Origin: an uncultured Bacteroidia bacterium
Lineage (GTDB): Bacteria > Bacteroidota > Bacteroidia > Bacteroidales > F082
DNA length: 38,094 nucleotides
NCBI GenBank assembly: GCA_902801625.1
Contig: CADCJI010000030.1
Location: 1 to 38,094, forward strand
Direction: 5' to 3'
Shown here: positions 7,176-15,834 of the stretch, piece after piece
Layout: each line of letters opens with the position of its first letter
Position numbering within the stretch: position 1 is the first letter of the stretch
The notes under the pieces: model-generated
What the model saw: the letters and a program-made list of their open reading frames with translations, nothing else
The model's database searches: none
What the model was told of the DNA's origin: nothing
Position numbers and translations under genes: made by a program

Positions 7176-8357
7176 ATGAAAAACATCATCAAAATCTTAT
7201 CCTTCGTCATCTGCGCTTTTGCGTCATGTGCGATTGTCAGAGGTTATAGGGCTGATGGTTTGTATGGCCCAAATATTTTCAGTTTTGAACATTGTGAGCA
7301 CGACACGATTGCCAATGGTGATAAAGTGTTTCATTTCCCCGTGGCAGAGAGGCCTGTATGGATAGACACCTTGCATTTTTTCAACGATCCACCGCGTTAT
7401 AATAACGCGACTTTTGTTGAAGCGATAGCCAGGGAAAGCAAAACACAAGGGGTGCTGATCATCCATAACGACAGCATCGTTTTTGAGCAGTACTGGGGCG
7501 ATTTCTCTGCAGAACGCATGGCTACCGTTTTTTCTGTCTCCAAATCCATTACATCGTTGCTATGCGGCATTGCCGTTGACGATGGGTATATCCACAGTAT
7601 CGACGATCCTGTCACAACCTATTTGCCGGAGTTGAAAGGAAAGGACCCGAGGTGGGGACGTCTCACCATCCGCCATCTACTAGATATGCAAAGTGGACTT
7701 GACTTCGATGACACCTACGAGTTCTCCATGAAGGGTTTGAAGCACGTTAATGCCATAGCAAGATTGAACTATGGACACGACATCATGAGGCAGATACGTG
7801 GTTTGAAATTCCGTTGTGAGCCAGGCACTGATTTTCGCTACGAGAGTATGACGTCAGCGATACTGGGGGTTGTCATTGAACGGGCCTCTGGGAAGCGCTA
7901 TGCCGATTATCTCAGCGAGAAAGTTTGGAAACCACTCGGAATGGAATCTTCGGCATTAGTGAATATCGACAGTCGTAAACACGACGTGGCACATGCTTTT
8001 GGCGGCATCACGCTCACCATAAAGGACCTTGCCAAGATAGGACGACTCTACCTGAACCATGGCGTATGGGATGGCAAACGCATCGTTAGCGAGGAATGGA
8101 TACGCTTGTCATCGGAATATGACCCAAGTAACCATGGCTATCATTTCAACTGGTATAACCTTAGATACGAAGGTTATGGCAAGTCACCTTATCCCGGTTA
8201 CTACGCCTTAGGCATCTGCGAACAGGTGCTATACGTCAACCCCTACCAAAACCTGATTATGGTAAGAATTGGAATGAGCAACAATGTTTCCACTGCAATT
8301 CCAGTGCTATTTGAAACTTTGTGTCATTATTGGATCAACACGCCGAAACAAAACTAA
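7176..8357 (+). CDS. Serine hydrolase, beta-lactamase class C / penicillin-binding-like, secreted
   Basis: 393 residues. The start MKNIIKILSFVICAFASC looks like a lipoprotein-type signal. The active-site tetrad is SVSK (VFSVSKSITSLL, near residue 125), followed by DPVTTYLPELKG, LTIRHLLDMQSGLDF and a Y-x-S element (FRYESM). These match the beta-lactamase/EstB/PBP4*-like family. Members hydrolyse esters, amides or peptidoglycan-related peptides in the periplasm. The true substrate is not predictable, and resistance should not be assumed. I chose the ATG at 7176 over an in-frame TTG at 7158 because the signal peptide starts there. Confidence 0.87.
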   Translation: MKNIIKILSFVICAFASCAIVRGYRADGLYGPNIFSFEHCEHDTIANGDKVFHFPVAERPVWIDTLHFFNDPPRYNNATFVEAIARESKTQGVLIIHNDSIVFEQYWGDFSAERMATVFSVSKSITSLLCGIAVDDGYIHSIDDPVTTYLPELKGKDPRWGRLTIRHLLDMQSGLDFDDTYEFSMKGLKHVNAIARLNYGHDIMRQIRGLKFRCEPGTDFRYESMTSAILGVVIERASGKRYADYLSEKVWKPLGMESSALVNIDSRKHDVAHAFGGITLTIKDLAKIGRLYLNHGVWDGKRIVSEEWIRLSSEYDPSNHGYHFNWYNLRYEGYGKSPYPGYYALGICEQVLYVNPYQNLIMVRIGMSNNVSTAIPVLFETLCHYWINTPKQN

Positions 8358-8366
8358 TCTTTTTTT

Positions 8367-8374
8367 TATTTTTG
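8367..8374 (+). promoter_or_regulatory. -7 promoter box of the MATE gene
   Basis: TATTTTTG after a T-run, 66 nt before the ATG at 8441. The T-run just past the hydrolase stop may also help termination. Confidence 0.5.
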
Positions 8375-8440
8375 CAGCCGCTTATCAGAAGGAGTCGCCG
8401 AGATAGTCTTGCAGCCCTCGTTTAAGCTTCAGGATATGAA

Positions 8441-9766
8441 ATGAACAGCCTCCCTTCCAGAACCAAAGCCCTGATCGGCGTCAGTTTCCGTGAGTTTGCC
8501 AGATATGCCTTGCCGAGCATCATAGGGATGCTCATCGTGGGTTTGCAGACCATCATCGATGGACTTTTCGTAGGCCGTGGCGTGGGTGCACTGGGTCTTG
8601 CCGCCGTCAACATCGCCATGCCACTCATCAGCTCGATGTTGAGTGTATCCATCATGATCATCTCAGGCGGCATCGTCATCACGGGCATTGCCAAAGGGCA
8701 AGGCGACGAGGCGCGGGCGAAAGGCTACACCTCGCTTACTTTTGTCACATTGTTGGTCACCATCGCGGTGCTATCCGTCATGGTCGGTCTCTTTCTCAAG
8801 CCCTTGTGCTATTTCCTTGGCAGCAATGATGAGGTATATCCTTTTGTCCGACAATACCTTGGCGTCATCGGTTGCGGTTTCATCTTCTACTGCATCCCCA
8901 ACTTCACGGAGGCCTTCACCCGCCTCAACGGAAAGCCCAACTGGGTGTTTGTCAGCGGCGTCATCTGTTGCGTGGTGAACATCGTCCTAGACTATTTCTT
9001 CGTGTTGCGTTTCGGATGGGGCGTGGCTGGAGCCGCCATTGCCACTTGCGTGGCCAACACCACGGCGGCTTTGGTGTTGTTTCGCTTTGTCCGCTTCGGC
9101 AAGATGATGGGCGGACGCAAGGAAATCAAGAAGATGTTCTTCAACGGCTCATCGGAGATGCTGACCTCGGTTTCGGCAGCGGTCACGACCTACATCTTCA
9201 ACCTCGTGCTGATGCGCGAGATTGGCACCAAGGGCGTGGCGGCCTTCACCATCGTCTGTTACCTCAACTTCATCGTCAACATGTCGATTTTCGGGCTGTC
9301 GCAAGCCATGTATCCCTTGATGTCGTATAGCGTCGGCGCCCAAAACCACAGAAGAGTCAAATCGTTGTTGGCCAACGCCTTGCTTCTTGGTGGTGGCATC
9401 GGTATCGGGGTTTATCTGCTCGTGTTGGTTTTCAAGCACGGCATCGCGAGTGCCTTCAGTAACGGCGACTTGGAGTTGCAGACGCTGACCACCGTGGCGA
9501 CCACCTACGTCACGCTGCATTATCTGGTGTCGTTCGTTAATATTGAGGCCTGCAGCTTCCACACCGCCATCGAGCGACCTTTGGAGTCGGTGGTCATCGC
9601 CCTCTGCCGAAGTATCGTCTTCGTGCTGATTCCCATGTTTATCCTTACCCCTGTCATCGGTCAAAAGGGCATCTGGCTCAGCATGCCTATTGCCGAGGTA
9701 ATGACATTGATGGTCAGTATTCCGCTGGTGCTAGTGTCGCTGAAAAGATTGACGCGAACGAAATAA
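8441..9766 (+). CDS. MATE-family multidrug/cation antiporter
   Basis: 441 residues with about 12 hydrophobic segments in two homologous halves. The first half has ALPSIIGMLIVGLQTIIDGLF and the second has EMLTSVSAAVTTYIFNLVLM. The phrase FVGRGVGALGLAAVNIAMP is characteristic of MepA-like MATE exporters. These inner-membrane proteins export cationic compounds using a Na+ or H+ gradient. Short polar N-terminus, no signal peptide. It is a single gene with its own promoter. The substrate is unknown. Confidence 0.93.
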   Translation: MNSLPSRTKALIGVSFREFARYALPSIIGMLIVGLQTIIDGLFVGRGVGALGLAAVNIAMPLISSMLSVSIMIISGGIVITGIAKGQGDEARAKGYTSLTFVTLLVTIAVLSVMVGLFLKPLCYFLGSNDEVYPFVRQYLGVIGCGFIFYCIPNFTEAFTRLNGKPNWVFVSGVICCVVNIVLDYFFVLRFGWGVAGAAIATCVANTTAALVLFRFVRFGKMMGGRKEIKKMFFNGSSEMLTSVSAAVTTYIFNLVLMREIGTKGVAAFTIVCYLNFIVNMSIFGLSQAMYPLMSYSVGAQNHRRVKSLLANALLLGGGIGIGVYLLVLVFKHGIASAFSNGDLELQTLTTVATTYVTLHYLVSFVNIEACSFHTAIERPLESVVIALCRSIVFVLIPMFILTPVIGQKGIWLSMPIAEVMTLMVSIPLVLVSLKRLTRTK

Positions 9767-9772
9767 AAGCAG

Positions 9773-9780
9773 TATCTTTG
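9773..9780 (+). promoter_or_regulatory. -7 promoter box of the flavodoxin operon
   Basis: TATCTTTG, 31 nt before the ATG at 9812. Probably drives the next three closely spaced genes. Confidence 0.55.
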
Positions 9781-9811
9781 CAGCAAATCAACAAATCATC
9801 TATTCTACACT

Positions 9812-10348
9812 ATGAACAAGCAAATCATCATTTACGGTAGCGAGTATGGCTCGACCAAGCGTTATGCCGAACGGTTGTCGGAGATTACGGGGATTGAAGC
9901 CGTCAATTACAAAGAAGTGAAGGACATTGGCGATTACAAAAGGATTGTCTATCTCGGTGGACTCTTTGCCGGAGGTGTCATGGGACTGAAGAAAACAGTC
10001 AGCAAGATGACTTCCCAGCAGGAACTGGTTTTGGTCACTGTGGGCATGACTGACCCCAATGAAACGACCTATTTCGAAGGCATCAGGAAAGCACTTAAGG
10101 ATCAACTCCCCGCGACTTTCTACGACGAAAACAAGATCTTTCATTTGAGAGGAGCTATCGACTACGGTCAGCTTAGTTTCAAGCATCGCATCATGATGAA
10201 GATGTTCCATTCAATGTTGTTAAAGAAGCCCGAGTCAGAGCTTACCGCTGATGCGAAGACTGTATTGGAAACCTACGGCAAGCAGGTGGATTTCGTGGAT
10301 TATGACGGGCTCAAAACTATTGTTGAGATTATTGAGAAAACGAAATAG
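9812..10348 (+). CDS. Flavodoxin-domain protein
   Basis: 178 residues. The N-terminal IIIYGSEYGSTKRYAERLSE is the FMN phosphate-binding loop (GSxYGST), followed by YLGGLFAGGVMG and VTVGMTDPNE. The long-chain C-terminal region (HRIMMKMFHSMLLKKPESELT) is also seen in HemG-like flavodoxin-domain proteins. It most likely binds FMN and carries electrons or acts as a small oxidoreductase. It is followed after 6 nt by the DUF985 cupin gene, and a third small gene overlaps that one, so all three probably form an operon. Confidence 0.83.
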   Translation: MNKQIIIYGSEYGSTKRYAERLSEITGIEAVNYKEVKDIGDYKRIVYLGGLFAGGVMGLKKTVSKMTSQQELVLVTVGMTDPNETTYFEGIRKALKDQLPATFYDENKIFHLRGAIDYGQLSFKHRIMMKMFHSMLLKKPESELTADAKTVLETYGKQVDFVDYDGLKTIVEIIEKTK

Positions 10349-10354
10349 GGAAAA

Positions 10355-10816
10355 ATGGAAAGCAATACGGACTACTTAAATACAATTGAAAAGCTTCAGT
10401 TGGAGCCGCATCCAGAAGGTGGCTACTACCGTCAGCTGTATGGAAACGATGCCATGGGCAAAAAGGACATCTCCACGATTTATTACATGCTCACCGGTAG
10501 CGACATTTCAGCTTTCCATCGTCTGCACGGCGTGACGGAAATTTGGTATTATCATGCCGGTGAGCCGCTTCTCCTCTATGTTATCGACATGGATGGGCAT
10601 TTGACCGTTCACGAGCTGTCGCCCAAGGGTGAGATGCAGGTGGTCATCCATCCAGAGGAATGGTTCGCCGCCGAAATCCCTTCGAAAAAAGGATTCTGTT
10701 TGGTAGGCTGTGCCGTGGCTCCGGCCTTCAGCTTCGAGAACTTCGAGCTTGGGCACAAAGATGCTCTTTTGCAACAGTTTCCGCAGTATACTGAAATCAT
10801 CGAGAGATTAACATGA
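10355..10816 (+). CDS. Cupin of the DUF985 family
   Basis: 153 residues, a single cupin domain: LEPHPEGGYYRQLY, then SAFHRLHGVTEIWYYHAGEPLLLYVI, then EEWFAAEIPSKKGFCLVGCAVAPAFSFENFEL. The histidines (H-R-L-H) and glutamate of the first cupin motif are kept, so a metal is probably bound. DUF985 proteins often lie beside small redox genes and may act as sugar or small-molecule isomerases, but no reaction is established from sequence. The stop overlaps the start of the next gene (ATGA), indicating translational coupling. Confidence 0.85.
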   Translation: MESNTDYLNTIEKLQLEPHPEGGYYRQLYGNDAMGKKDISTIYYMLTGSDISAFHRLHGVTEIWYYHAGEPLLLYVIDMDGHLTVHELSPKGEMQVVIHPEEWFAAEIPSKKGFCLVGCAVAPAFSFENFELGHKDALLQQFPQYTEIIERLT

Positions 10817-11055
10817 AGACCATAGACACCACCAATATGTGTTCGCACTTGCAGAAGAAACTATTCGATGAGAATGGCGAATACCATCATCTTTGGCTGG
10901 CCCTGCAAGATGACGAGGAGCTAACTGCCGTGGTTCGCTCGCGACAACTCCACATCTATCGCAATGGCAAGAAAGTGTTGGTCCTGGCTGGGAAGTCCGC
11001 TCCGAAGATTATTAGGGAAGATGTTGTTTGTGAGATGATAGCAAATTACGCCTAG
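10813..11055 (+). CDS. Small protein of unknown function
   Basis: 80 residues, not recognised. It starts inside the stop of the DUF985 gene (ATGA), which supports a real, coupled gene. It is soluble with mixed charge: SHLQKKLFDENGEYHHLW, then QLHIYRNGKKVLVLAGK, suggesting a small alpha/beta fold. No cysteine pair or membrane segment. The repeat-rich border of the restriction island begins right after it. Confidence 0.6.
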   Translation: MKTIDTTNMCSHLQKKLFDENGEYHHLWLALQDDEELTAVVRSRQLHIYRNGKKVLVLAGKSAPKIIREDVVCEMIANYA

Positions 11056-11422
11056 GAAAATGTCTATCCTAATATCAAAACCCGACATTGCATATCTGGG
11101 TGTGGTAGGGTCAAGCAGCCATGTCATGCCGACGCTGGTTTGTGCGATGGCGGGCATCTATGGCTGCGACATATCATGGTCATCCATCTTATTATTAAAA
11201 CCCGACATTGCATATCGGGGTGTGGTAGGGTCGTCCCTTCGGGACTTGGCTTTGCGCGTCGTGGAAGGCTTGACGCATTGTCATCGTCTGCGTCCCGCAG
11301 ACAGCGGTAGAGGTTGCTTGATGGGGTGCTGCTCGAGGTCGCTTCTGCGATGAAGGAAGTTAAAGCTGAAGCACTATTTACAATCGATTTAGAATTTGAA
11401 GCATATAATAAACCTTTTTTCT
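11056..11422. other. Gene-poor stretch at the left border of the restriction island
   Basis: Holds the two 36-nt direct repeats (11077-11112 and 11197-11232) and a smaller inverted pair between them (GCAGCCAT 11115-11122 with ATGGCTGC 11160-11167). After these come about 100 nt of GC-rich sequence and then AT-rich promoter DNA. I see no supported gene. Confidence 0.6.
11077..11232. repeat. Pair of 36-nt direct repeats, period 120 nt
   Basis: 11077-11112 and 11197-11232 both read AAAACCCGACATTGCATATC, then one variable base (T or G), then GGGTGTGGTAGGGTC. The spacer is 84 nt. In the second copy CCCGA...TCGGG forms a short palindrome. With only two copies and a long spacer this is not a CRISPR. 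Confidence 0.8.
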
Positions 11423-11430
11423 TATTTTTG
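11423..11430 (+). promoter_or_regulatory. -7 promoter box ahead of the restriction-modification leader
   Basis: TATTTTTG. If used, the transcript would carry a leader of nearly 300 nt, including the long hairpin, before the start codon at 11732. Confidence 0.5.
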
Positions 11431-11498
11431 CGGCAATAAACAATTATAGACTATAGATGATTTAAATACGACAACAACTAACATATTATAAACCATAG

Positions 11499-11655
11499 CG
11501 TTTGCTATTTATTCGAGATGCTCCGAAAATTTGGCGATTAGAAGATGCAAAATCAAGAATAGGTTCGGCGAACGTCCACGTAAGCGTGGACGGAACTTAT
11601 TTGATTTTGCAGGTTACGCCAAATACCTCGGAGCTCATAAGGGAAGTCCCGCTTT
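11499..11655. other. Long imperfect hairpin in the leader of the restriction-modification gene
   Basis: Three nested pairs share one axis. Outer: CTCCGAAAATTTGGCGATTA (11521-11540) with GGTTACGCCAAATACCTCGG (11612-11631). Middle: GCAAAATCAAGAATAGGTTC (11547-11566) with GAACTTATTTGATTTTGC (11593-11610). Inner: CGTCCACG-TAAG-CGTGGACG (11573-11592, perfect). Weaker pairing continues outward to about 11499 and 11655. It could be a structured RNA leader, a decayed inverted-repeat element, or a recombination site. An open frame (11502-11735) crosses it and overlaps the downstream ATG by 4 nt, but its sequence looks dictated by the hairpin. Confidence 0.7.
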
Positions 11656-11731
11656 CTTTATGTTTGTTTTTTGAGGTGTTTGTTTGTGTGCCTGCATCAT
11701 CGGTAAGTAGCAGAACTGAAAAGTATATCAA

Positions 11732-13720
11732 ATGATAACAAAAGAAAACTTACCGAAAGTACTTGAATGTCTCGGCTTTGAAAAGCAAAGCGATATATAC
11801 AGCAAACATTATAATGAATCGAACTGCGAAATAAGTATTGATTTTGCAAACGAGAGAATAGAGTATCCGTCAAATCTTGACACTGGCGCAAATACTACTA
11901 CCAATTTCAGTCAGGAAGAGAATTTTGTTGTCCTTGAATGTGTTAACAGACTGCTGGATAAGGGATACAAGCCAGAAAGCATTTTCCTTGAAAAGACATG
12001 GACGCTTGGACACACAGGGAAAAGCGGTAGAGCCGATATTACTATCTATGACAAAAAGAACAATGCCTATCTGATAATAGAATGTAAACGAGCAGGCAAC
12101 GATTACAAAGAGGCCCGAAAAGAGTTGTTTGACGATCCTGCCGGAAAACAACTTTTCAGTTACTGGGCACAAGCTCGTTCAACGCAATGGCTTCAATTGT
12201 ATGCTTCTGATTATGACGATGAAAACGATAATGTAACTTACAAAGAAGAAATTGTCAGGAGTTTTGACGACAAGAATGTCGAGTTGTTGGCAAAAGAGGA
12301 AGATTCTATATTGCTTTACAAGAACGCATCAACAGCTGAAGATTTCTTTATTGTTTGGGATGAGACCTATTCAAAAAAGGTTTATCATAACATAATCTTT
12401 GGTGAGGATTCCATTGCCTACAACATAGGCGACCAGCCCATCAAAAACAAAGACCTGAAGAAATTCAAGAAAGAAGATGGTATCACCGATTCGTTTCGTG
12501 AAATTCTGCGACATAACAACATCAGCGACAAAGAAAATGCATTCAACAAATTGCTTTCTCTGTTCATTTGCAAGTTTGTTGACGAGGAAAGACATCGTGA
12601 CGAAAACGACATTATGGATTTCCAATACATTGATGGAACGGATAATTACTATTCTCTTTACGAAAGATTATTGGCTTTGTTCCAAATTGGAATGAAAGAG
12701 TATCTGAAAGAAGAAGTGTTTTATCTTGATAATGACTATATTAGAAAAACGCTTGACCAATTCACTGGGAAGAAGCGGAAGGCACTGGAAGAGGAATTGG
12801 TTGACAAGTTCCAAAAAACAAAAATGTTGTCATGTCAGGTTTTCGCTTTTAGAGAGGTTTACAACGAAAAGCTATTTCTTCAAAACGGGAAAGTACTGGT
12901 TGAAGTGGTTGAATTATTCCAAAACTACAAACTGGCCTATTCTAGCAAAGACCAGTTTTTGGGAGAGCTTTTTGAAAACTTGTTGGATCAAGGATTCAAA
13001 CAGGAAGCGGGACAATTCTTTACACCAGTTCCCATAACTCGCTTTGTGTGGAATTCCCTGCCGCTCGACAGGTATTTGTCTTCCAAAACTCCTGCATTAC
13101 CCAAAGTCATAGATTTTGCCTGTGGTTCAGGCCATTTTCTTACGGAAGGTGTCTCTGCAATATCTGAGAGCGTCAAAGAAATCGAGGACAAGAACATATC
13201 TGAAACTTTTTATGGCATTGACAAAGACAACAGGTTGGCTCGAGTAAGCAAGGTGGCCATGCTTTTGAATGGTGCCGCAAATGCCCACATAAAACAAGGC
13301 GATGGGCTTGAGCCTGACGAGGATTTTCTTGGTGAACTCAATTCTTTCGACATCCTCGTTGCAAATCCACCCTACAGCATTGATGCCTTCAAAACACACG
13401 AAAGCCGAAAAGTACAAAGCTTATACGAAACGATAAAACTAATGTCGTTCAACTGTGGCGACATACAAAACGTTTTTATTGAACGGATGCATCACCTTTT
13501 GAAGCCCAAAGGAATTGCCGCCATTGTCATGCCATCCGCTTTGTTAAGCAATGTTGAAGCATCTGATATCAAAACCCGAGAAATCCTACTGCATAATTTC
13601 TACATCCGTTGCATTGCGAGTTTTGGAGGAAAGACATTTGGCAAAACATCCACAAATACCATTATACTTTTCTTGGAGCATTTTGATTTCCCTCCACAAA
13701 CAGCGAAACTAAACTATTGA
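11732..13720 (+). CDS. Restriction-modification enzyme, nuclease plus N6-adenine methylase part (Type I-like/IIG)
   Basis: 662 residues. Residues 60-150 form an HsdR-N-like PD-(D/E)xK nuclease: D102 in SGRADITIYDKK and E117-x-K119 in YLIIECKRAG. Residues 250-440 are the helical HsdM region (ELFENLLDQGFKQEAGQFFTP). SAM motif I is VIDFACGSGHFLTEG near 460, and the catalytic motif IV is NPPY near 544. Putting nuclease and methylase in one chain is typical of Type IIG/BcgI-like enzymes. The chain stops at FDFPPQTAKLNY, before the usual methylase C-terminus, which continues in the next frame of the following ORF. It would methylate self DNA and cut unmethylated DNA with the specificity part. Confidence 0.88.
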   Translation: MITKENLPKVLECLGFEKQSDIYSKHYNESNCEISIDFANERIEYPSNLDTGANTTTNFSQEENFVVLECVNRLLDKGYKPESIFLEKTWTLGHTGKSGRADITIYDKKNNAYLIIECKRAGNDYKEARKELFDDPAGKQLFSYWAQARSTQWLQLYASDYDDENDNVTYKEEIVRSFDDKNVELLAKEEDSILLYKNASTAEDFFIVWDETYSKKVYHNIIFGEDSIAYNIGDQPIKNKDLKKFKKEDGITDSFREILRHNNISDKENAFNKLLSLFICKFVDEERHRDENDIMDFQYIDGTDNYYSLYERLLALFQIGMKEYLKEEVFYLDNDYIRKTLDQFTGKKRKALEEELVDKFQKTKMLSCQVFAFREVYNEKLFLQNGKVLVEVVELFQNYKLAYSSKDQFLGELFENLLDQGFKQEAGQFFTPVPITRFVWNSLPLDRYLSSKTPALPKVIDFACGSGHFLTEGVSAISESVKEIEDKNISETFYGIDKDNRLARVSKVAMLLNGAANAHIKQGDGLEPDEDFLGELNSFDILVANPPYSIDAFKTHESRKVQSLYETIKLMSFNCGDIQNVFIERMHHLLKPKGIAAIVMPSALLSNVEASDIKTREILLHNFYIRCIASFGGKTFGKTSTNTIILFLEHFDFPPQTAKLNY

Positions 13721-15510
13721 AAGATAGTGCTACAGCAATTGTAAATGGCGAAAACCTTGACGACTGGAACGATTCCGACTTGTTCAATGAATATTTGAAA
13801 ACGATAGAAATTTCGAAAGAATCGTATCTTCAATTCGTTTCTAAGAACGAATCATTGTTTGAAAATACTTTCGCGCCTTATTTTAAGGAATACGAAACAG
13901 CTTTCCGAAACCAAACAAACACGAAGAAAACGCTTGGGAAGATTGCAGAGATAGAACGAAAAGAGAAAGCAAAACAGCCACTTAAAAGGAATGAGAAAAG
14001 TAGCGAAGAACAAAGACAGCTATTAAGCAACGAGTTTTTCGATTGGGTAAAAGAAATAGAAGAAAACAAGCTGCTGGTTTTCGGTCTCACATACCAACAA
14101 CAAACTATAATCATTACAGCCCCCACAGATACTAATGAGCAAAAACGATTCCTTGGTTATACAAGCAGCGAGCGTCGGGGCAACGAAGGATTAAAAGAAA
14201 CTGATGGTTTGTTGACAAACATTTTGGATAGAGATGACAAGCAAAAACTTGCTTGGTCTGTCCGTTGTGCATTCGATGGCAAAAATTGCGTAAACGATGA
14301 GTTAGAGAAATATGCAAAGTGTGTTCGAACATCGGATATGATTGAGTTCTCTAAATCATCTTTTGACATGCAAATAAAACTTTCCGTAGATAAAAAGAAT
14401 GAAATCGAGAGCAAGTTTCCGTTGGTGAAGTTAGGTGATATTGCGGACGTTTCAGCAGGAAATGGAGCTCCGCAAGATGCAGAGTCTTTTACAGGGGGTA
14501 AGTATCCCTTTTTTAGAATGTCTGATGTCGCCAAAGAACATCTCAATCCAAATCTGATACATTCAAATGATTACTTAAATGACAAAGGAATAAGGGGGCT
14601 TCGGCTTTATAAAAAAGGAACAATCTTATTCCCCAAATCTGGAGCCTCTACATATTTGGACCATAGGGCGATAATGGGTGTTGACGGATATGTGGTATCG
14701 CATTTGGCTACAATTATTGCTAATACGGAAATTGTTTTTATCAAATACCTTTATGAAGTTTTAACATTGATAAAGGCAAGAGACATTAAACCTGGGTCTG
14801 GTTATCCATCCTTGAATGTTTCTGATATAGAAAACATCAAGACACCATTACCGCCTCTTGTTATTCAAAAACAAATCGTTACCGAATGTGACAAAGTCGA
14901 TGAGGAATACGATCGAAATCGTGAGAGTATTGAAGAAAACAAGAGAAAGATTGCAGAATTGATAAATAAGGTAAAAGGCGAGAAGAAAAAGTTGGGAGAA
15001 ATCGCCCCATACTCTACCACAAGGATTGCTTATTCTGATACGAAAGCAGAGAATTATATCACGACTGACAATTTGTTACAGAATTGCGAAGGAATGAAAA
15101 CCTACGATGGGGTTCCTATTGTTGATACCGTAATAAGCTATCGAAAGGGTGACATTCTTGTTTCAAACATTCGACCGTATCTGAAAAAGATCTGGCTTGC
15201 CGACAGGGATGGTGGATGTTCTCCAGATGTGCTGGTTTTCAGACCGATTGTTAGCATTGATTATCGTTTTGTGTATTATTCAATGAAGCAAGACAAGTTT
15301 TTTGATTTTATGATGCAGGGAACCAAAGGAATGAAAATGCCTCGTGGAGACAAGAACATTATTCCAAATTTTGAAATTGTGATTCCGCAAGATCAACAGA
15401 CAATTATTTCCGAAATCGAAACCTACGAACAGAAGATTGCTGAGGCAAAGACAGTGATGTCAAGTTGTGCGGAGAGTAAGAAAAAGATTTTGGAGAAGTG
15501 GTTAAAATGA
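13717..15510 (+). CDS. Methylase C-terminus plus specificity domain (HsdS-like) of the same restriction system
   Basis: 597 residues from a TTG that overlaps the previous stop by 4 nt (TTGA). Residues 1-230 continue a type I/IIG methylase (LKDSATAIVNGENLDDW, later FLGYTSSERRGNEGL). This region belongs to the M part, not to S. Residues about 235-400 (KLGDIADVSAGNG to TPLPPLVIQKQIV) and 425-590 (KLGEIAPYSTTR to IVIPQDQQTIISEIE) are two target-recognition domains, each ending in a coiled-coil spacer, as in HsdS. The frame is -1 relative to the upstream ORF. Together the two give about 1,259 residues, the size of a single-chain R-M-S enzyme. Either a frame break or a coupled two-subunit design. 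Confidence 0.85.
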   Translation: MKDSATAIVNGENLDDWNDSDLFNEYLKTIEISKESYLQFVSKNESLFENTFAPYFKEYETAFRNQTNTKKTLGKIAEIERKEKAKQPLKRNEKSSEEQRQLLSNEFFDWVKEIEENKLLVFGLTYQQQTIIITAPTDTNEQKRFLGYTSSERRGNEGLKETDGLLTNILDRDDKQKLAWSVRCAFDGKNCVNDELEKYAKCVRTSDMIEFSKSSFDMQIKLSVDKKNEIESKFPLVKLGDIADVSAGNGAPQDAESFTGGKYPFFRMSDVAKEHLNPNLIHSNDYLNDKGIRGLRLYKKGTILFPKSGASTYLDHRAIMGVDGYVVSHLATIIANTEIVFIKYLYEVLTLIKARDIKPGSGYPSLNVSDIENIKTPLPPLVIQKQIVTECDKVDEEYDRNRESIEENKRKIAELINKVKGEKKKLGEIAPYSTTRIAYSDTKAENYITTDNLLQNCEGMKTYDGVPIVDTVISYRKGDILVSNIRPYLKKIWLADRDGGCSPDVLVFRPIVSIDYRFVYYSMKQDKFFDFMMQGTKGMKMPRGDKNIIPNFEIVIPQDQQTIISEIETYEQKIAEAKTVMSSCAESKKKILEKWLK

Positions 15511-15729
15511 CAACAATGAATAGACTGTGATTAGATAGCTGATTTATATCATTTTTGCAAAATATAGTTTTCTGACAGAAATGATGTATTCTTGTTGTCG
15601 GAATTATTTGATATAAAACCGACAAAAATCAACTAAAATACCATCGTAATACATTGATTACAAAACAATTGTATTGATGTAAAATGCGGCTTGGTTTTAT
15701 AAAACTACCTATAGTATTGAAGGCAGGCG

Positions 15730-15763
15730 TTTTGTCGTAAAACACATATTTTTTACGACAAAA
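15730..15763. repeat. Perfect inverted repeat with 13-bp arms
   Basis: TTTTGTCGTAAAA (15730-15742), 8-nt loop, TTTTACGACAAAA (15751-15763). It could be a two-way terminator-like hairpin or a binding site. It lies about 220 nt past the restriction gene. Confidence 0.75.
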
Positions 15764-15834
15764 TTGTATATGAAAATATTAGTTAACCTATTGAAAACAA
15801 GATACTTGAAAGTATTAGAATATTCAGATAGGAT

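Noticed and set aside
7176-8357. Beta-lactam resistance gene
   Set aside because: Only the general SxxK serine-hydrolase pattern is present. The family is mostly esterases and peptidases, so resistance is not supported.
11060-11353. 97-codon open frame
   Set aside because: Its sequence is made by the two 36-nt direct repeats; the repeated protein phrase is a by-product.
11502-11735. 77-codon open frame overlapping the restriction gene start by 4 nt
   Set aside because: It starts with TTG inside the long hairpin and its residues are dictated by the stem. The 4-nt overlap is noted, but I do not call a gene.
11732-15510. Classical three-gene Type I system with separate hsdR
   Set aside because: No helicase motor (DEAD/DEAH motifs) is present. 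The nuclease is a short domain fused to the methylase, which points to a Type IIG-like R-M-S enzyme.
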